Assembly: GCA_001577215.1 (NCBI GenBank)
Contig: LSCC01000001.1
Location: 1-10,882 of the forward strand
Length of the DNA stretch: 10,882 nucleotides
From: Fidelibacterota bacterium TCS52
GTDB lineage: Bacteria; Fidelibacterota; Fidelibacteria; Fidelibacterales; Fidelibacteraceae
Reading direction: 5' to 3'
Shown: positions 1 through 7,412 of the stretch, piece by piece
Layout: each line of letters starts with the position of its first letter
How positions within the stretch are numbered: the first letter of the stretch is position 1
Notes under the pieces: generated by a model
What the model was told of the DNA's origin: nothing
Seen by the model: the letters and a program-made list of their open reading frames with translations, nothing else
The model's database searches: none
Position numbers and translations under genes: made by a program

Positions 1-446
1 TCGGTTATAATTGGAAAGTTTGTATCGTGCAATTTATTAAAGGTGATTGGAAATATGGTGAAATGGAATCAGTGAAGCTCGTACCTAATATGGAATTGCA
101 TCAGATGGGAAAAGGATTTTGTAAAATTATGGGTGATGACATTCCTGAATCCGAACATAGAAAAGCAGCTGTAAACGCTTTAGAATTTGCAACAGAAAAA
201 ATGCTTTCCGGAAAATATGAATTACTAATTTTAGATGAGGTTTTTGTTGCTATTTCAACAGGAATTTTATCTGAAAAAAAAGTTATTGAATTCTTAAAGA
301 AAAAACCAAAAAATATGAATTTGATCCTAACCGGTAGAAAAGCAACGAAAAAAATAATAAAAATTGCCGATTTGGTAACTGAGATGAAAGAAATAAAACA
401 CCCGTTTAAAAAAGGTGTTTTGTCAAAAAAAGGAATTGATTATTAA
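1..446 (+). CDS. cobO: Cob(I)alamin/cob(I)yrinic acid a,c-diamide adenosyltransferase, CobO/BtuR (CobA) family, 5' partial
   Basis: The enzyme transfers the adenosyl group of ATP to the cobalt of reduced corrinoids, in the cytoplasm, making the coenzyme B12 form. The reading frame is open to the left edge (first full codon at base 3), and the sequence before the GTG at 27 still matches the family: GYNWKVCIVQFIKG corresponds to GHGKKVGVVQFIKG in E. coli BtuR. The true start is therefore outside the window, and about 25-30 residues including the Walker A loop (GNGKGKT in BtuR) are missing because of the cut, not because of decay. Visible family signatures are VQFIKGxWxxGE, the Walker-B-like LLILDEVFVAI near the middle, LTGRKA, ADLVTEM, IKHPFKKG and the C-terminal GIDY. 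The stop is 3 nt before nadA, so the two genes are in one operon. The family assignment is sure. Whether the natural substrate is a de novo intermediate or salvaged cobalamin cannot be told here. Confidence 0.95.
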   Translation, partial: GYNWKVCIVQFIKGDWKYGEMESVKLVPNMELHQMGKGFCKIMGDDIPESEHRKAAVNALEFATEKMLSGKYELLILDEVFVAISTGILSEKKVIEFLKKKPKNMNLILTGRKATKKIIKIADLVTEMKEIKHPFKKGVLSKKGIDY

Positions 447-449
447 ATT

Positions 450-1577
450 ATGGGAAATGCAACAAAATATGAAAATGGTGTAGAACCATTTAAGGATATC
501 AAATCCGATATCAAAGTATTAGAAAAAATTTCTAAATTAAAGGATAAACTATCTGATAAAATAATAATTTTGGGTCATCATTATGAAAGTGATGATCTAA
601 TCCAATTTGCCGATATTAGAGGTGATTCTTTTAAATTAAGCCAAGAAGCTGCAAAGAATAAAGATAAGGAGTTTATCATTTTCTGTGGTGTTAACTTTAT
701 GGCCGAAAGCGCAGATATTATTAGTTCTGATTTTCAGAAAGTAATTATCCCCGATGTGGAAGCCGGTTGTCCATTAGCTGATTTTGCTTTACTACCGAAT
801 GTAGAAAAAGTTTGGAATGAAATAAATTCAATAGTAAAACAAAAAATTATCCCAATTACCTACATTAATTCATTAGCTAATTTAAAATCATTTGTTGGTA
901 AAAATGGTGGATCAGTTTGTACAAGTTCAAATGCATCAAAAATATTTGATTGGGCGATGGAACGGGGGAAAAAAATATTTTTCTTTCCTGATAAATATTT
1001 AGGGGGAAATACCGCATTAGCAAAAAAAATAGACAAGAAAAATATTATTCTTTGGAAGAGAAATAAAAAATTAGGCGGAAATTCTAAAGAAGAGATACTG
1101 AATGCAAAAATAATTTTATGGGATGGCTATTGTAGTGTTCATAAAAGATTTAAATTAGAAGATGTTCAAAGATTAAGAAAAAAGTATCCAAAAATAAAAA
1201 TAATTTCTCATCCTGAATGTAACTTTGAAGTAATTAAAAATTCGGATGAATCCGGAAGTACCGGACATATAATTCAAGCAATTGATAATTCACCTGATGG
1301 ATCTATTTGGGGAGTAGGAACAGAACAACATTTGGTGAACAGATTACAAGAGATGTATCCCAAAAAGAAAATTTTATCACTGTCAAAAAACGGAAATCAA
1401 TGTGTAACAATGTCGAAAAATACACCAGAAAAACTATTAAATATATTAGAAAATCTTAATAATGGTAAAATAATTAACCAAGTAATCGTAAATGATGAGG
1501 TAAAAAAATACGCTAAAATATCTTTAGAAAGAATGATAAATATTTCAGCTAATTCTGTAAATAGGAGATTTAAATAA
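450..1577 (+). CDS. nadA: Quinolinate synthase NadA, long form
   Basis: NadA condenses iminoaspartate with dihydroxyacetone phosphate to quinolinate, the first pyridine of de novo NAD synthesis, using an oxygen-sensitive 4Fe-4S cluster. In the 375-aa product the three cluster cysteines align with E. coli C113, C200 and C297: C107 in PDVEAGC, C228 in WDGYCSVH and C318 in NQCVTMS. Other family motifs are GHHYESDDLIQ (42-52), FCGVNFMAESADI (78-90), CTSSNA (157-162), FPDKYLGGNTA (179-189), HPEC (254-257) and GSTGHII (269-275). Between C107 and C228 the spacing is about 34 residues longer than in E. coli, partly from a basic stretch around 190-222; the CTSSNA and HPEC motifs are also those of the long Bacillus-type form. 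The start ATG lies 3 nt after the adenosyltransferase stop. The nearest purine-rich site (AGGA at 431-434) is rather distant, so translational coupling is likely. nadB and nadC are not in the window. Confidence 0.97.
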   Translation: MGNATKYENGVEPFKDIKSDIKVLEKISKLKDKLSDKIIILGHHYESDDLIQFADIRGDSFKLSQEAAKNKDKEFIIFCGVNFMAESADIISSDFQKVIIPDVEAGCPLADFALLPNVEKVWNEINSIVKQKIIPITYINSLANLKSFVGKNGGSVCTSSNASKIFDWAMERGKKIFFFPDKYLGGNTALAKKIDKKNIILWKRNKKLGGNSKEEILNAKIILWDGYCSVHKRFKLEDVQRLRKKYPKIKIISHPECNFEVIKNSDESGSTGHIIQAIDNSPDGSIWGVGTEQHLVNRLQEMYPKKKILSLSKNGNQCVTMSKNTPEKLLNILENLNNGKIINQVIVNDEVKKYAKISLERMINISANSVNRRFK

Positions 1578-2387
1578 TTGGTATTTAATTTTATAAAAAA
1601 AATAATGGTTTTAATCACATTTTTATTTGTGATAGGTTGTTCAATATCATCTAAATCCTATGTAGAAAAAAAAATAGATGAAAATAATGAAGATATTATC
1701 CATCAGTTATCTAAACAAAACTCTGATTTAAAGAATAAGATATCTAAGCAAAATTCTGATTTAAAGAGTGATATATCCAAAATGGAGATATTATTGGATA
1801 GTTTGAAATATTATTATGATCAGAATTCCTTTTTAATAATAAATTTAACAGACAGATATAATTTATTAACTAAAGAAATAAGCAGTTTAGATGCTCAAAG
1901 AAGCTTAAATGCAAGTTCAATATTTAAAAAAATGAATTCATTGAATAAAAAATTTCAACAATTACAATATTTTGTCTCCCAAAATAAAAATTATACAAGT
2001 CACCCTCAAGATACAGTTATTGTATCAAATTCAAAAATAACAAATAGCGAAATGGAAAATGTAAAAGTTAATATTGATAGTTTACATTATAAGTTTAGTA
2101 GATTACAAAATGAATTTGATCTGCTGGTGAAAGATCTTTCACTCATAGAGAACTCAATAATGGATATAATTAAATATTCTACAAATAGAATAAAAGCTGA
2201 TATAAACCAAAAAAATAAAATTATAAGACAAAATGTGAAAAACATTCATACCGATCAGGATTCTCTATTTAATTTATATAATGATATTGTCGATTCCATT
2301 GATTCTTTAAAAAATAATGGTGAACTGAATAAAAATAATAGCCTACAACATAAAGATTCATTACAAACCAAAAATAATGTAAAATAA
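1578..2387 (+). CDS. Small coiled-coil lipoprotein of unknown function
   Basis: I do not recognise a named family. The TTG at 1578 is preferred over the in-frame ATG at 1605 because AGGAG at 1563-1567 is 10 nt from the TTG, and it supplies the basic residues (K7, K8) expected before the hydrophobic segment. That segment (about 9-20) ends in the lipobox VIGC with C21, so the mature protein is probably a lipid-anchored envelope protein. The rest of the 269 aa is low in glycine and proline and rich in K, N, S, D and L, with helical, heptad-like spacing at about 28-130 and 155-245, joined by a likely linker around 135-155. A duplicated 11-residue block (KQNSDLKNKIS, KQNSDLKSDIS; 46-67) fits a hendecad coiled coil. 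The tail is polar and low-complexity. The gene abuts the nadA stop and lies 3 nt before the deacylase gene. It could be a periplasmic spacer or a scaffold for the next enzyme, but this is inference. Confidence 0.8.
   Translation: MVFNFIKKIMVLITFLFVIGCSISSKSYVEKKIDENNEDIIHQLSKQNSDLKNKISKQNSDLKSDISKMEILLDSLKYYYDQNSFLIINLTDRYNLLTKEISSLDAQRSLNASSIFKKMNSLNKKFQQLQYFVSQNKNYTSHPQDTVIVSNSKITNSEMENVKVNIDSLHYKFSRLQNEFDLLVKDLSLIENSIMDIIKYSTNRIKADINQKNKIIRQNVKNIHTDQDSLFNLYNDIVDSIDSLKNNGELNKNNSLQHKDSLQTKNNVK
1713..1778 (+). repeat. Two tandem copies of a 33-bp (11-codon) unit inside the coiled-coil lipoprotein gene
   Basis: The codons at 1713-1745 and 1746-1778 encode KQNSDLKNKIS and KQNSDLKSDIS. The central bases coding for NSDLK are nearly identical between the copies, which points to a fairly recent in-frame duplication. 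Eleven residues is three turns of a coiled coil (hendecad), so a copy could be added or lost without breaking the helix register. Confidence 0.8.
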
Positions 2388-2390
2388 ATT

Positions 2391-4061
2391 ATGAAAAAAA
2401 TAACTCGTAGGGAATTTATAAAAACTTCTCTTTATGCAGGAATAGGATTAACTGTGGGGTGTCAAATGATAAATAAATTTGATATTATTATAAAAAATGG
2501 AATGATCATTGATGGAACAGGAATTGATGGATTCAAGGCAGATATAGGGATTTCAGGAGAAAAAATCACAGCTATTGGAAAGTTATCATCCAAAAAAGCA
2601 AGAAAAATCATCGATGCATCGGGGAAAATTATTTCTCCCGGATTTATTGACATTCATAGTCATACAGATACAGAATTATTTGTCAATCCTTATGCAGAAG
2701 GTAAATTACGACAGGGGATAACAACCGAGATTTCGGGTAATTGCGGAATATCACCATTTCCATTAAGAGGAAAAAATATAGCTAAATTTCATAATAAATT
2801 GCATAAGAGATATGATATAAAAACTAATTGGAAAGATATTGAAGATTTTTTTCTTTCACTTGAACATAATGGCACTGCTGTAAATTACGCATCATTAATA
2901 GGACATGGTGATCTAAGAGCTACCGTAGTTGGAAGAAATGATGTGAAACCAACTACAAAACAGATGAAAAAAATGAAAGAAATAATAGCTGAATACATGA
3001 AAACAGGTGCACTTGGATTGTCAACAGGTTTGGAATATGCTCCCGGATCTTATGCTACAACAAAAGAATTAATTGAATTAAGTAAAGTAGTTTCAAAATA
3101 TAATGGAATTTATGCGACTCATATGCGAAATGAAGATGATACAGTAATTGAAGCAATTGAAGAAGCTATTGAAATATGTAAAAAAGCAGAAGTATCATTG
3201 GAAATTTCACATTTAAAAGCGTGTAATAAAAAAAATTGGCATAAAGTTGATATTTTTTTAGATCTGATACAAAAGGAAATTAACAAAGGATTTCCAATTT
3301 TAGCTGATAGATATCCATATAATGCCTACAGCACAGGTTTGAGCGCATTTATACCGATATGGGCAAGACAGGGAAGCGATGATGATATTATTGAGAGATT
3401 GAAGAATAAAAGTACTTTTAAGAAAATAGCTGAATATATTAAAGGTAGATATGCAAATATTGGTGGAAATGAAAGAATTATTATCAGTTATTGTTCAAAA
3501 ACTGAAAATAAAAAATATGAAGGCAAATCAATTAAAGCTAATGCAATTTTGACGAATTCTGATCCAATTGAATTTACAAGACAATTACTGATAAGTGACA
3601 AGGTGAGTACAGAAATTGTAGGATTTGCAATGGATGAAAATAATTTAAAGAAAGTGGTTTCAACTCCTTTTGTTAATTTATGTACAGATGCAAGTGCAAG
3701 AGCTCCTTATGGCAAATTATCGGCAGGAAAACCGCATCCTCGTGGTTTTGGTTCGTTTCCAAGAATGCTTGGCAAATATGTCAGACAAGAAAAGATAATA
3801 AACCTGCCAAATGCAATTAGGAAAATGACCTCTCAACCGGCAAAAAAAATGCAATTAAAAAGACGTGGAGAATTGAAAGAAAATTTATATGCAGATATCG
3901 TTATTTTTGATCCTAAAACAGTTATTGACAATGCAACTTATACCAGACCAAGAAAGTATCCAACCGGAATTGATTATGTAATTGTAAATGGTAAAATTGC
4001 ATTGGAAAATGGTAATAGAGCAAATAAAACATTTGGAAAAATTCTTCGTCATAAATCTTAA
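2391..4061 (+). CDS. N-acyl-D-amino-acid deacylase (D-aminoacylase family amidohydrolase), predicted Tat-exported lipoprotein
   Basis: This is a 556-aa zinc amidohydrolase predicted to release D-amino acids from N-acyl-D-amino acids or related amides. All metal and catalytic residues of the Alcaligenes D-aminoacylase have counterparts: H89 and H91 in GFIDIHSHTD, C118 in SGNCGIS, H244 in YATHMRNE, H274 in EISHLK, and D433 in CTDASARAPYG. The small beta domain typical of amidohydrolases is formed by the N-terminal DIIIKNGMIIDGTG and the C-terminal ADIVIFDP and YVIVNGK. The odd part is the leader: TRREFIK (5-11) is a twin-arginine motif, followed by a short hydrophobic run and LTVGC with C24 as a plausible lipidation site. 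The classical enzyme lacks such a leader and is cytoplasmic. Tat export would fit an enzyme that loads zinc and folds before export. The gene lies 3 nt after the coiled-coil lipoprotein gene and has no clear Shine-Dalgarno sequence, so it is probably coupled to it. It is the last gene of the operon. Dihydropyrimidinase-like relatives are less likely given the GNCGIS and HMRNE motifs. The substrate is unknown. Confidence 0.9.
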   Translation: MKKITRREFIKTSLYAGIGLTVGCQMINKFDIIIKNGMIIDGTGIDGFKADIGISGEKITAIGKLSSKKARKIIDASGKIISPGFIDIHSHTDTELFVNPYAEGKLRQGITTEISGNCGISPFPLRGKNIAKFHNKLHKRYDIKTNWKDIEDFFLSLEHNGTAVNYASLIGHGDLRATVVGRNDVKPTTKQMKKMKEIIAEYMKTGALGLSTGLEYAPGSYATTKELIELSKVVSKYNGIYATHMRNEDDTVIEAIEEAIEICKKAEVSLEISHLKACNKKNWHKVDIFLDLIQKEINKGFPILADRYPYNAYSTGLSAFIPIWARQGSDDDIIERLKNKSTFKKIAEYIKGRYANIGGNERIIISYCSKTENKKYEGKSIKANAILTNSDPIEFTRQLLISDKVSTEIVGFAMDENNLKKVVSTPFVNLCTDASARAPYGKLSAGKPHPRGFGSFPRMLGKYVRQEKIINLPNAIRKMTSQPAKKMQLKRRGELKENLYADIVIFDPKTVIDNATYTRPRKYPTGIDYVIVNGKIALENGNRANKTFGKILRHKS

Positions 4062-4098
4062 TAAGATAAATTTAAAATGAAAATATTAAAAAATAGAA

Positions 4099-4116
4099 AA
4101 TTATATATTTATAATT
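4099..4116 (+). other. A/T-only inverted repeat after the four-gene operon
   Basis: AATTATA-tatt-TATAATT forms a 7-bp stem with a 4-nt loop, 37 bases after the deacylase stop. It contains no G or C and has no following T tract, so as a terminator it would be weak, and in such AT-rich DNA it may be chance. I see no better end signal for the operon. Confidence 0.2.
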
Positions 4117-4133
4117 GCTTTAAGTAAATAACG

Positions 4134-4170
4134 ATTATACTTGTATATTGCCAAGTTATGTATTATACTT
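4134..4170 (+). promoter_or_regulatory. Probable merR promoter region with a repeated ATTATACTT and a short dyad
   Basis: TATACT at 4164-4169 matches the -10 consensus in 5 of 6 positions, and TTGTAT at 4141-4146 sits 17 nt upstream as a weak -35. The nonamer ATTATACTT occurs twice in direct repeat, 28 bp apart (4134-4142 and 4162-4170). The dyad ACTTG-n8-CAAGT (4139-4156) overlaps the -35 and spacer, the place where MerR proteins usually bind. Autoregulation by the following gene is therefore possible, but the dyad has only 5-bp arms. The strong ribosome binding site AGGGGG (4183-4188) follows. Confidence 0.4.
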
Positions 4171-4195
4171 AAAGTAAAAATAAGGGGGATTTATC

Positions 4196-4624
4196 ATGGA
4201 TTTCCAAAGTAAAATTAAAAAATTGTATCACTCAATAAGTGAAGTCAGTAAAATAACTGATTTAAAACAATATGTAATAAGATTTTGGGAGACGGAATTT
4301 TCTGTTCTCAACCCAGCAAAAAATAGCTCCGGAAATAGAATATATAAAGAAAATGATATAAAATTGATAAAAATGATCAAACACTTGTTGTATGATAATA
4401 AACTCTCTTCAAATGATGTAATAAAAACTATTCAGAAATATAAAGATGATAACACTTATAAAAAGAAGCTAAATAAATATGACATAAAGCCTGAAAAAAA
4501 GCCTGATGAGTTAAAGTTAAAATTTGATACATCGAAAAATCAATCATCGGATAAATCAATTGACGACTTGCTGAGAAAAATTCAAATTAATTTAGAAAGT
4601 ATAATAAAGATACTTGATACTTGA
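4196..4624 (+). CDS. MerR-family transcriptional regulator, small form
   Basis: The 142-aa product begins with a MerR winged helix-turn-helix: YHSISEVSKITDLKQYVIRFW (11-31), then ETEFSVLNPAKNSSGNRIY (32-50) with the wing ending in G-N-R-I-Y, and a helix ending about residue 82. Family members typically read YYSIGEVAEMTGV...LRYWETEF.LxPxKN..GxRxY, so the DNA-binding part is secure. Only about 60 residues follow: a lysine-rich linker (84-118) and a short amphipathic helix SIDDLLRKIQINLESIIKIL (121-140), probably for dimerisation. There is no cysteine in the protein and no room for a ligand-binding domain, so it should not be a metal or thiol sensor of the MerR/CueR/SoxR kind. The start follows an unusually strong AGGGGG site 7 nt upstream. 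It is a monocistronic gene, or cotranscribed with the tRNA downstream. The target genes are unknown; its own promoter is the nearest candidate. Confidence 0.9.
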   Translation: MDFQSKIKKLYHSISEVSKITDLKQYVIRFWETEFSVLNPAKNSSGNRIYKENDIKLIKMIKHLLYDNKLSSNDVIKTIQKYKDDNTYKKKLNKYDIKPEKKPDELKLKFDTSKNQSSDKSIDDLLRKIQINLESIIKILDT

Positions 4625-4657
4625 ACAAATCATTGAATTAATTAAATTTACCGAATT

Positions 4658-4680
4658 AATCCATTTTGGATTTCTTATTT
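4658..4680 (+). terminator. Possible intrinsic terminator of merR
   Basis: AATCCA-ttt-TGGATT (4658-4672) is a perfect 6-bp stem followed by the T-rich run TCTTATTT. The stem has only two G-C pairs, so it is weak. It lies 33 nt after the merR stop and just before the tRNA, and could equally be part of the tRNA precursor leader. Confidence 0.35.
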
Positions 4681-4694
4681 GAAAATAGATAAAT

Positions 4695-4768
4695 CGGAGC
4701 GTGGCGCAGCCCGGAAGCGCACTTGAATGGGGTTCAAGGGGTCGCAAGTTCAAATCTTGTCGCTCCGA
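4695..4768 (+). tRNA. tRNA-Pro, anticodon GGG
   Basis: The full cloverleaf can be drawn. The acceptor stem CGGAGCG (4695-4701) pairs with CGCTCCG (4761-4767), with discriminator A at 4768. The D stem is GCGC/GCGC. The anticodon stem CTTGA (4722-4726) pairs with TCAAG (4734-4738) around the loop ATGGGGT, with anticodon GGG at 4729-4731 and G at position 37 as usual for proline tRNAs. The T stem GCAAG pairs with CTTGT, including one G-T pair, around the loop TTCAAAT. The next bases are CT, so CCA is not encoded and must be added by the nucleotidyltransferase. No well-placed promoter of its own is visible in the 70 bases upstream; readthrough from merR is an alternative. A weak ACTAA/TTAGT hairpin and a T6 run at 4795-4800 follow and may end the transcript. 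Confidence 0.95.
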
Positions 4769-4787
4769 CTAAATTTTAATTACTTAG

Positions 4788-4825
4788 TTGTAGATTTTTT
4801 AAATATTATTTTATATTTTTATAAT
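4788..4825 (+). promoter_or_regulatory. Candidate leuS promoter
   Basis: A perfect TATAAT lies at 4820-4825 but has only a poor -35 at 17 nt (TTTTAA, 4797-4802). Alternatively TTGTAG (4788-4793) pairs with TATATT (4812-4817) at 18 nt. Either choice leaves a leader of only about 35-45 nt before the leuS start, too short for a T-box. The ribosome binding site AGGAG at 4855-4859 is 5 nt before the ATG. Confidence 0.35.
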
Positions 4826-4864
4826 GTTATTTGAGTATGAATTCTATAGAAAATAGGAGCGATA

Positions 4865-7288
4865 ATGTCCAAATCATCATATCCATTCGATAAAATTGAA
4901 GGGAAATGGCAAAAATATTGGGAAACCAATAAAATATTTAAGACAAAAATTGATAGATCAAAACCAAAATATTATATACTCGATATGTTTCCGTATCCAT
5001 CGGGAAATGGACTTCATGTTGGACATCCGGAAGGATATACGGCAAGCGATATAATCGGCAGATATAAAAGAATGAATGGTTATAATGTATTGCATCCGAT
5101 GGGATTTGATGCATTTGGTTTACCTGCTGAAACTTATGCAATTCAGACGGGAACTCATCCAAAGATCACTACTGAAAAAAATATTAAAAATTTTACGCGT
5201 CAATTGAAAATGTTTGGATTCTCTTATGATTGGGATAGAAAAATCAACACAACAGATCCTAAATACTATAAATGGACTCAATGGATATTTTTACAATTAT
5301 TTAAAAAAGGGTTGATATATGAAACGGAAACACCTGTTTGGTGGTGTGAAGATTTGAAATCTGTATTAGCTAATGAAGAAGTCGTAAATGGAAAAAGCGA
5401 AAGAGGAAATTATCCGGTAAAACGAGTGATGTTAAAACAATGGATGTTGAAAATAACCGAATATGCCGACAGATTGCTTGAAGGATTGGATAAATTGGAC
5501 TGGCCGGAATCAGTAAAAGAGATGCAAAGAAATTGGATTGGTAGGAGCGAAGGTGCAAAAGTTATCTTTGCAATTGATAAAAGTGAAGAGCAAATTGAAG
5601 TATTCACTACTCGTTCGGATACACTTTTTGGTGCAACTTATATGGTTTTAGCTCCCGAACATCCATTAGTTGATAAAATTACGACAAAAAAGCAACAAAA
5701 TGAAGTTGCAAAGTATAAGAAAAAAGCTGAATTAAAAAGCGATTTAGATCGAACAGAACTCTCAAAAGAAAAAACAGGTATATTTACAGGCGAATATGCA
5801 ATAAATCCTGTTAATAATGAAAAAATTCCAATTTGGATCGCTGATTATGTTTTGTGGGGATATGGAACCGGCGCAATAATGGCAGTTCCTGCTCACGATC
5901 AAAGAGATTATGAATTCGCTAAAAAATTCAATTTACAGATAACTCAAGTGATCAAAGGTGATAAAATTGATGAAGAAGCTTACGAAGGTGATGGAATTCA
6001 CATTAATTCAGGATTTATTAATGATTTGAATAAAGAAGATGCAATTAATAAAATGAACCTTTGGTTAGAAAAAAATGAAAAGGGAAAAGCAGCTGAAAAC
6101 TATAAATTACGCGATTGGTTATTTTCTCGCCAGCGATATTGGGGTGAACCAATTCCATTATATAAAGATGAAGAGGGAAATGTGTATCCAATATCAGAAT
6201 CTGAATTACCGCTTAAACTTCCTGAAACTGAAAAATACAAACCGGCCGGTGATGGAAAATCACCACTCGCTAACATTCGTGAATGGGTTGAATTTAAAGA
6301 TAAAGATGGTAAAAAGTATTTCAGAGAAACGCATACAATGCCACAATGGGCAGGTTCTAACTGGTATTATTTACGCTATATAAATCCTTTTAATGAAAGT
6401 AAATTAGTTGATAAAGAAAAGGAAAAATATTGGATGCCGGTTGACTTTTATATTGGCGGAGCCGAACATGCGGTATTGCATTTATTATACGCAAGATTTT
6501 GGCATAAAGTACTTTATGATATTGGAGTTGTTTCAACTGATGAGCCGTTTCAGAAATTATTAAATCAGGGATTGATACTCGGACCAGATGGTGAAAAAAT
6601 GAGTAAATCACGCGGAAATGTTATAAATCCCGATGATATTATAAGTGAATACGGTGCCGACTCTTTACGAGTTTATGAAATGTTCATGGGGCCGATAGAT
6701 AGACCAAAACCCTGGTCAACCGATGGATTAGCCGGTGCGCATCGCTTTTTAAATAGAATATGGCGATTGTATATTACGGAAGAAGGTGAAATCAATTCTA
6801 AAATAAAAGATGAAAAAAGTACAGATGACTTTGAAAAAGAATACCATAAAACCGTTAAAGTTGTTGGCGAACATATAGAAGAAACAAGGTTTAATACGGC
6901 AATAAGTCAGATGATGGTTTTTATCAATGCTGGATACAAGGAAAATATATTAAATAAAGAAATGATGTCCAATTTCATAAAATTACTCTCACCATTTGCT
7001 CCTCATATCGCCGAAGAATTATGGTCAATGATGAAAATTGATGATGAGCTAACATTCAGTGAATGGCCAACTTATGATAAATCAAAATTAGTTGAAGACA
7101 CCATAGAATATCCGGTACAAGTAAATGGAAAAATGCGTTCCAAAATTGTGGCAAATATTGATGCTGATAGTGATAAAATAAAAGAAATAGTTTTAAATGA
7201 TCCGAAAATTAAAAAATATACAGACGATAAGAAGATAATTAAGTTTATTGTAATTCCTAAAAAGATCGTGAATGTGATAGTTAAATAA
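4865..7288 (+). CDS. leuS: Leucyl-tRNA synthetase, bacterial type
   Basis: This class I aminoacyl-tRNA synthetase charges tRNA-Leu in the cytoplasm. At 807 aa the gene has normal bacterial length and looks intact. The HIGH motif is PSGNGLHVGH (45-54). The CP1 editing domain carries TTRSDTLFGATY (248-259) and GTGAIMAVPAHDQRDYEF (334-351), with the conserved aspartate D345 expected to hold the amino group of misacylated residues. SRQRYWGEPIP (421-431) and MPQWAGSNWYYLRY (492-505) precede the leucine-specific insertion. The second catalytic motif is GEKMSKSRGN (576-585), followed by the anticodon-binding helices (about 620-730) and a C-terminal beta domain ending in IKFIVIPKKIVNVIV. The Zn-1 region (160-190) keeps only C161 and reads ANEEVVNGKSERGNYPV, so it should not bind zinc; this is the Bacteroidota-like pattern. 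AGGAG 5 nt upstream fixes the start. The gene is transcribed alone and converges on the lipoprotein/receptor operon. Confidence 0.98.
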   Translation: MSKSSYPFDKIEGKWQKYWETNKIFKTKIDRSKPKYYILDMFPYPSGNGLHVGHPEGYTASDIIGRYKRMNGYNVLHPMGFDAFGLPAETYAIQTGTHPKITTEKNIKNFTRQLKMFGFSYDWDRKINTTDPKYYKWTQWIFLQLFKKGLIYETETPVWWCEDLKSVLANEEVVNGKSERGNYPVKRVMLKQWMLKITEYADRLLEGLDKLDWPESVKEMQRNWIGRSEGAKVIFAIDKSEEQIEVFTTRSDTLFGATYMVLAPEHPLVDKITTKKQQNEVAKYKKKAELKSDLDRTELSKEKTGIFTGEYAINPVNNEKIPIWIADYVLWGYGTGAIMAVPAHDQRDYEFAKKFNLQITQVIKGDKIDEEAYEGDGIHINSGFINDLNKEDAINKMNLWLEKNEKGKAAENYKLRDWLFSRQRYWGEPIPLYKDEEGNVYPISESELPLKLPETEKYKPAGDGKSPLANIREWVEFKDKDGKKYFRETHTMPQWAGSNWYYLRYINPFNESKLVDKEKEKYWMPVDFYIGGAEHAVLHLLYARFWHKVLYDIGVVSTDEPFQKLLNQGLILGPDGEKMSKSRGNVINPDDIISEYGADSLRVYEMFMGPIDRPKPWSTDGLAGAHRFLNRIWRLYITEEGEINSKIKDEKSTDDFEKEYHKTVKVVGEHIEETRFNTAISQMMVFINAGYKENILNKEMMSNFIKLLSPFAPHIAEELWSMMKIDDELTFSEWPTYDKSKLVEDTIEYPVQVNGKMRSKIVANIDADSDKIKEIVLNDPKIKKYTDDKKIIKFIVIPKKIVNVIVK

Positions 7289-7305
7289 ATAGGGCGACTT
7301 TGTTG

Positions 7306-7399
7306 TTGATTAATTAGTTAATTGGTTTTTCTGTAAAATTAGATTGTTGAATATTTATCCGATGTAAAATAAAAATGTTCGTTATTGTTCGTTGCTAAA
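7306..7399 (+). repeat. Intergenic direct repeat, left copy (partner at 10806-10882)
   Basis: Starting at TTGATTAATTAGTTAATTGG, the first 27 bases match the right copy at 25 positions, and the last 23 (GTTCGTTATTGTTCGTTG and the following CTAAA) match at 21. The middle is divergent and about 17 bases longer here. It begins with a near-palindrome ATTAATTAGTTAAT (one mismatched pair; perfect ATTAACTAGTTAAT in the right copy), followed by a T5 run. That could incidentally act as a weak terminator for leuS, which ends 17 bases upstream. The two copies are 3,500 bp apart in the same orientation and enclose the lipoprotein/receptor operon. Confidence 0.75.
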
Positions 7400-7412
7400 A
7401 GCAATTCGTATA

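Noticed and set aside
27..446. The adenosyltransferase starting at the GTG at 27 as a complete short gene
   Set aside because: The frame is open to the left edge and the codons before 27 match the family. The GTG is the valine of the conserved VQFIKG motif, so the gene is partial, not short.
1397..1618. Minus-strand open frame of 73 codons across the nadA end
   Set aside because: It is antisense to the conserved C-terminal part of nadA and reflects AT-rich composition giving hydrophobic runs. There is no independent support.
4769..4864. T-box or other leader control of leuS
   Set aside because: The space between the tRNA and leuS is only 96 nt and contains no T-box consensus or strong terminator/antiterminator pair.
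6075..6383. Plus-strand 102-codon open frame inside leuS
   Set aside because: It lies in another frame within the conserved LeuS core, which is intact. It has no ribosome binding site and no protein-like character.
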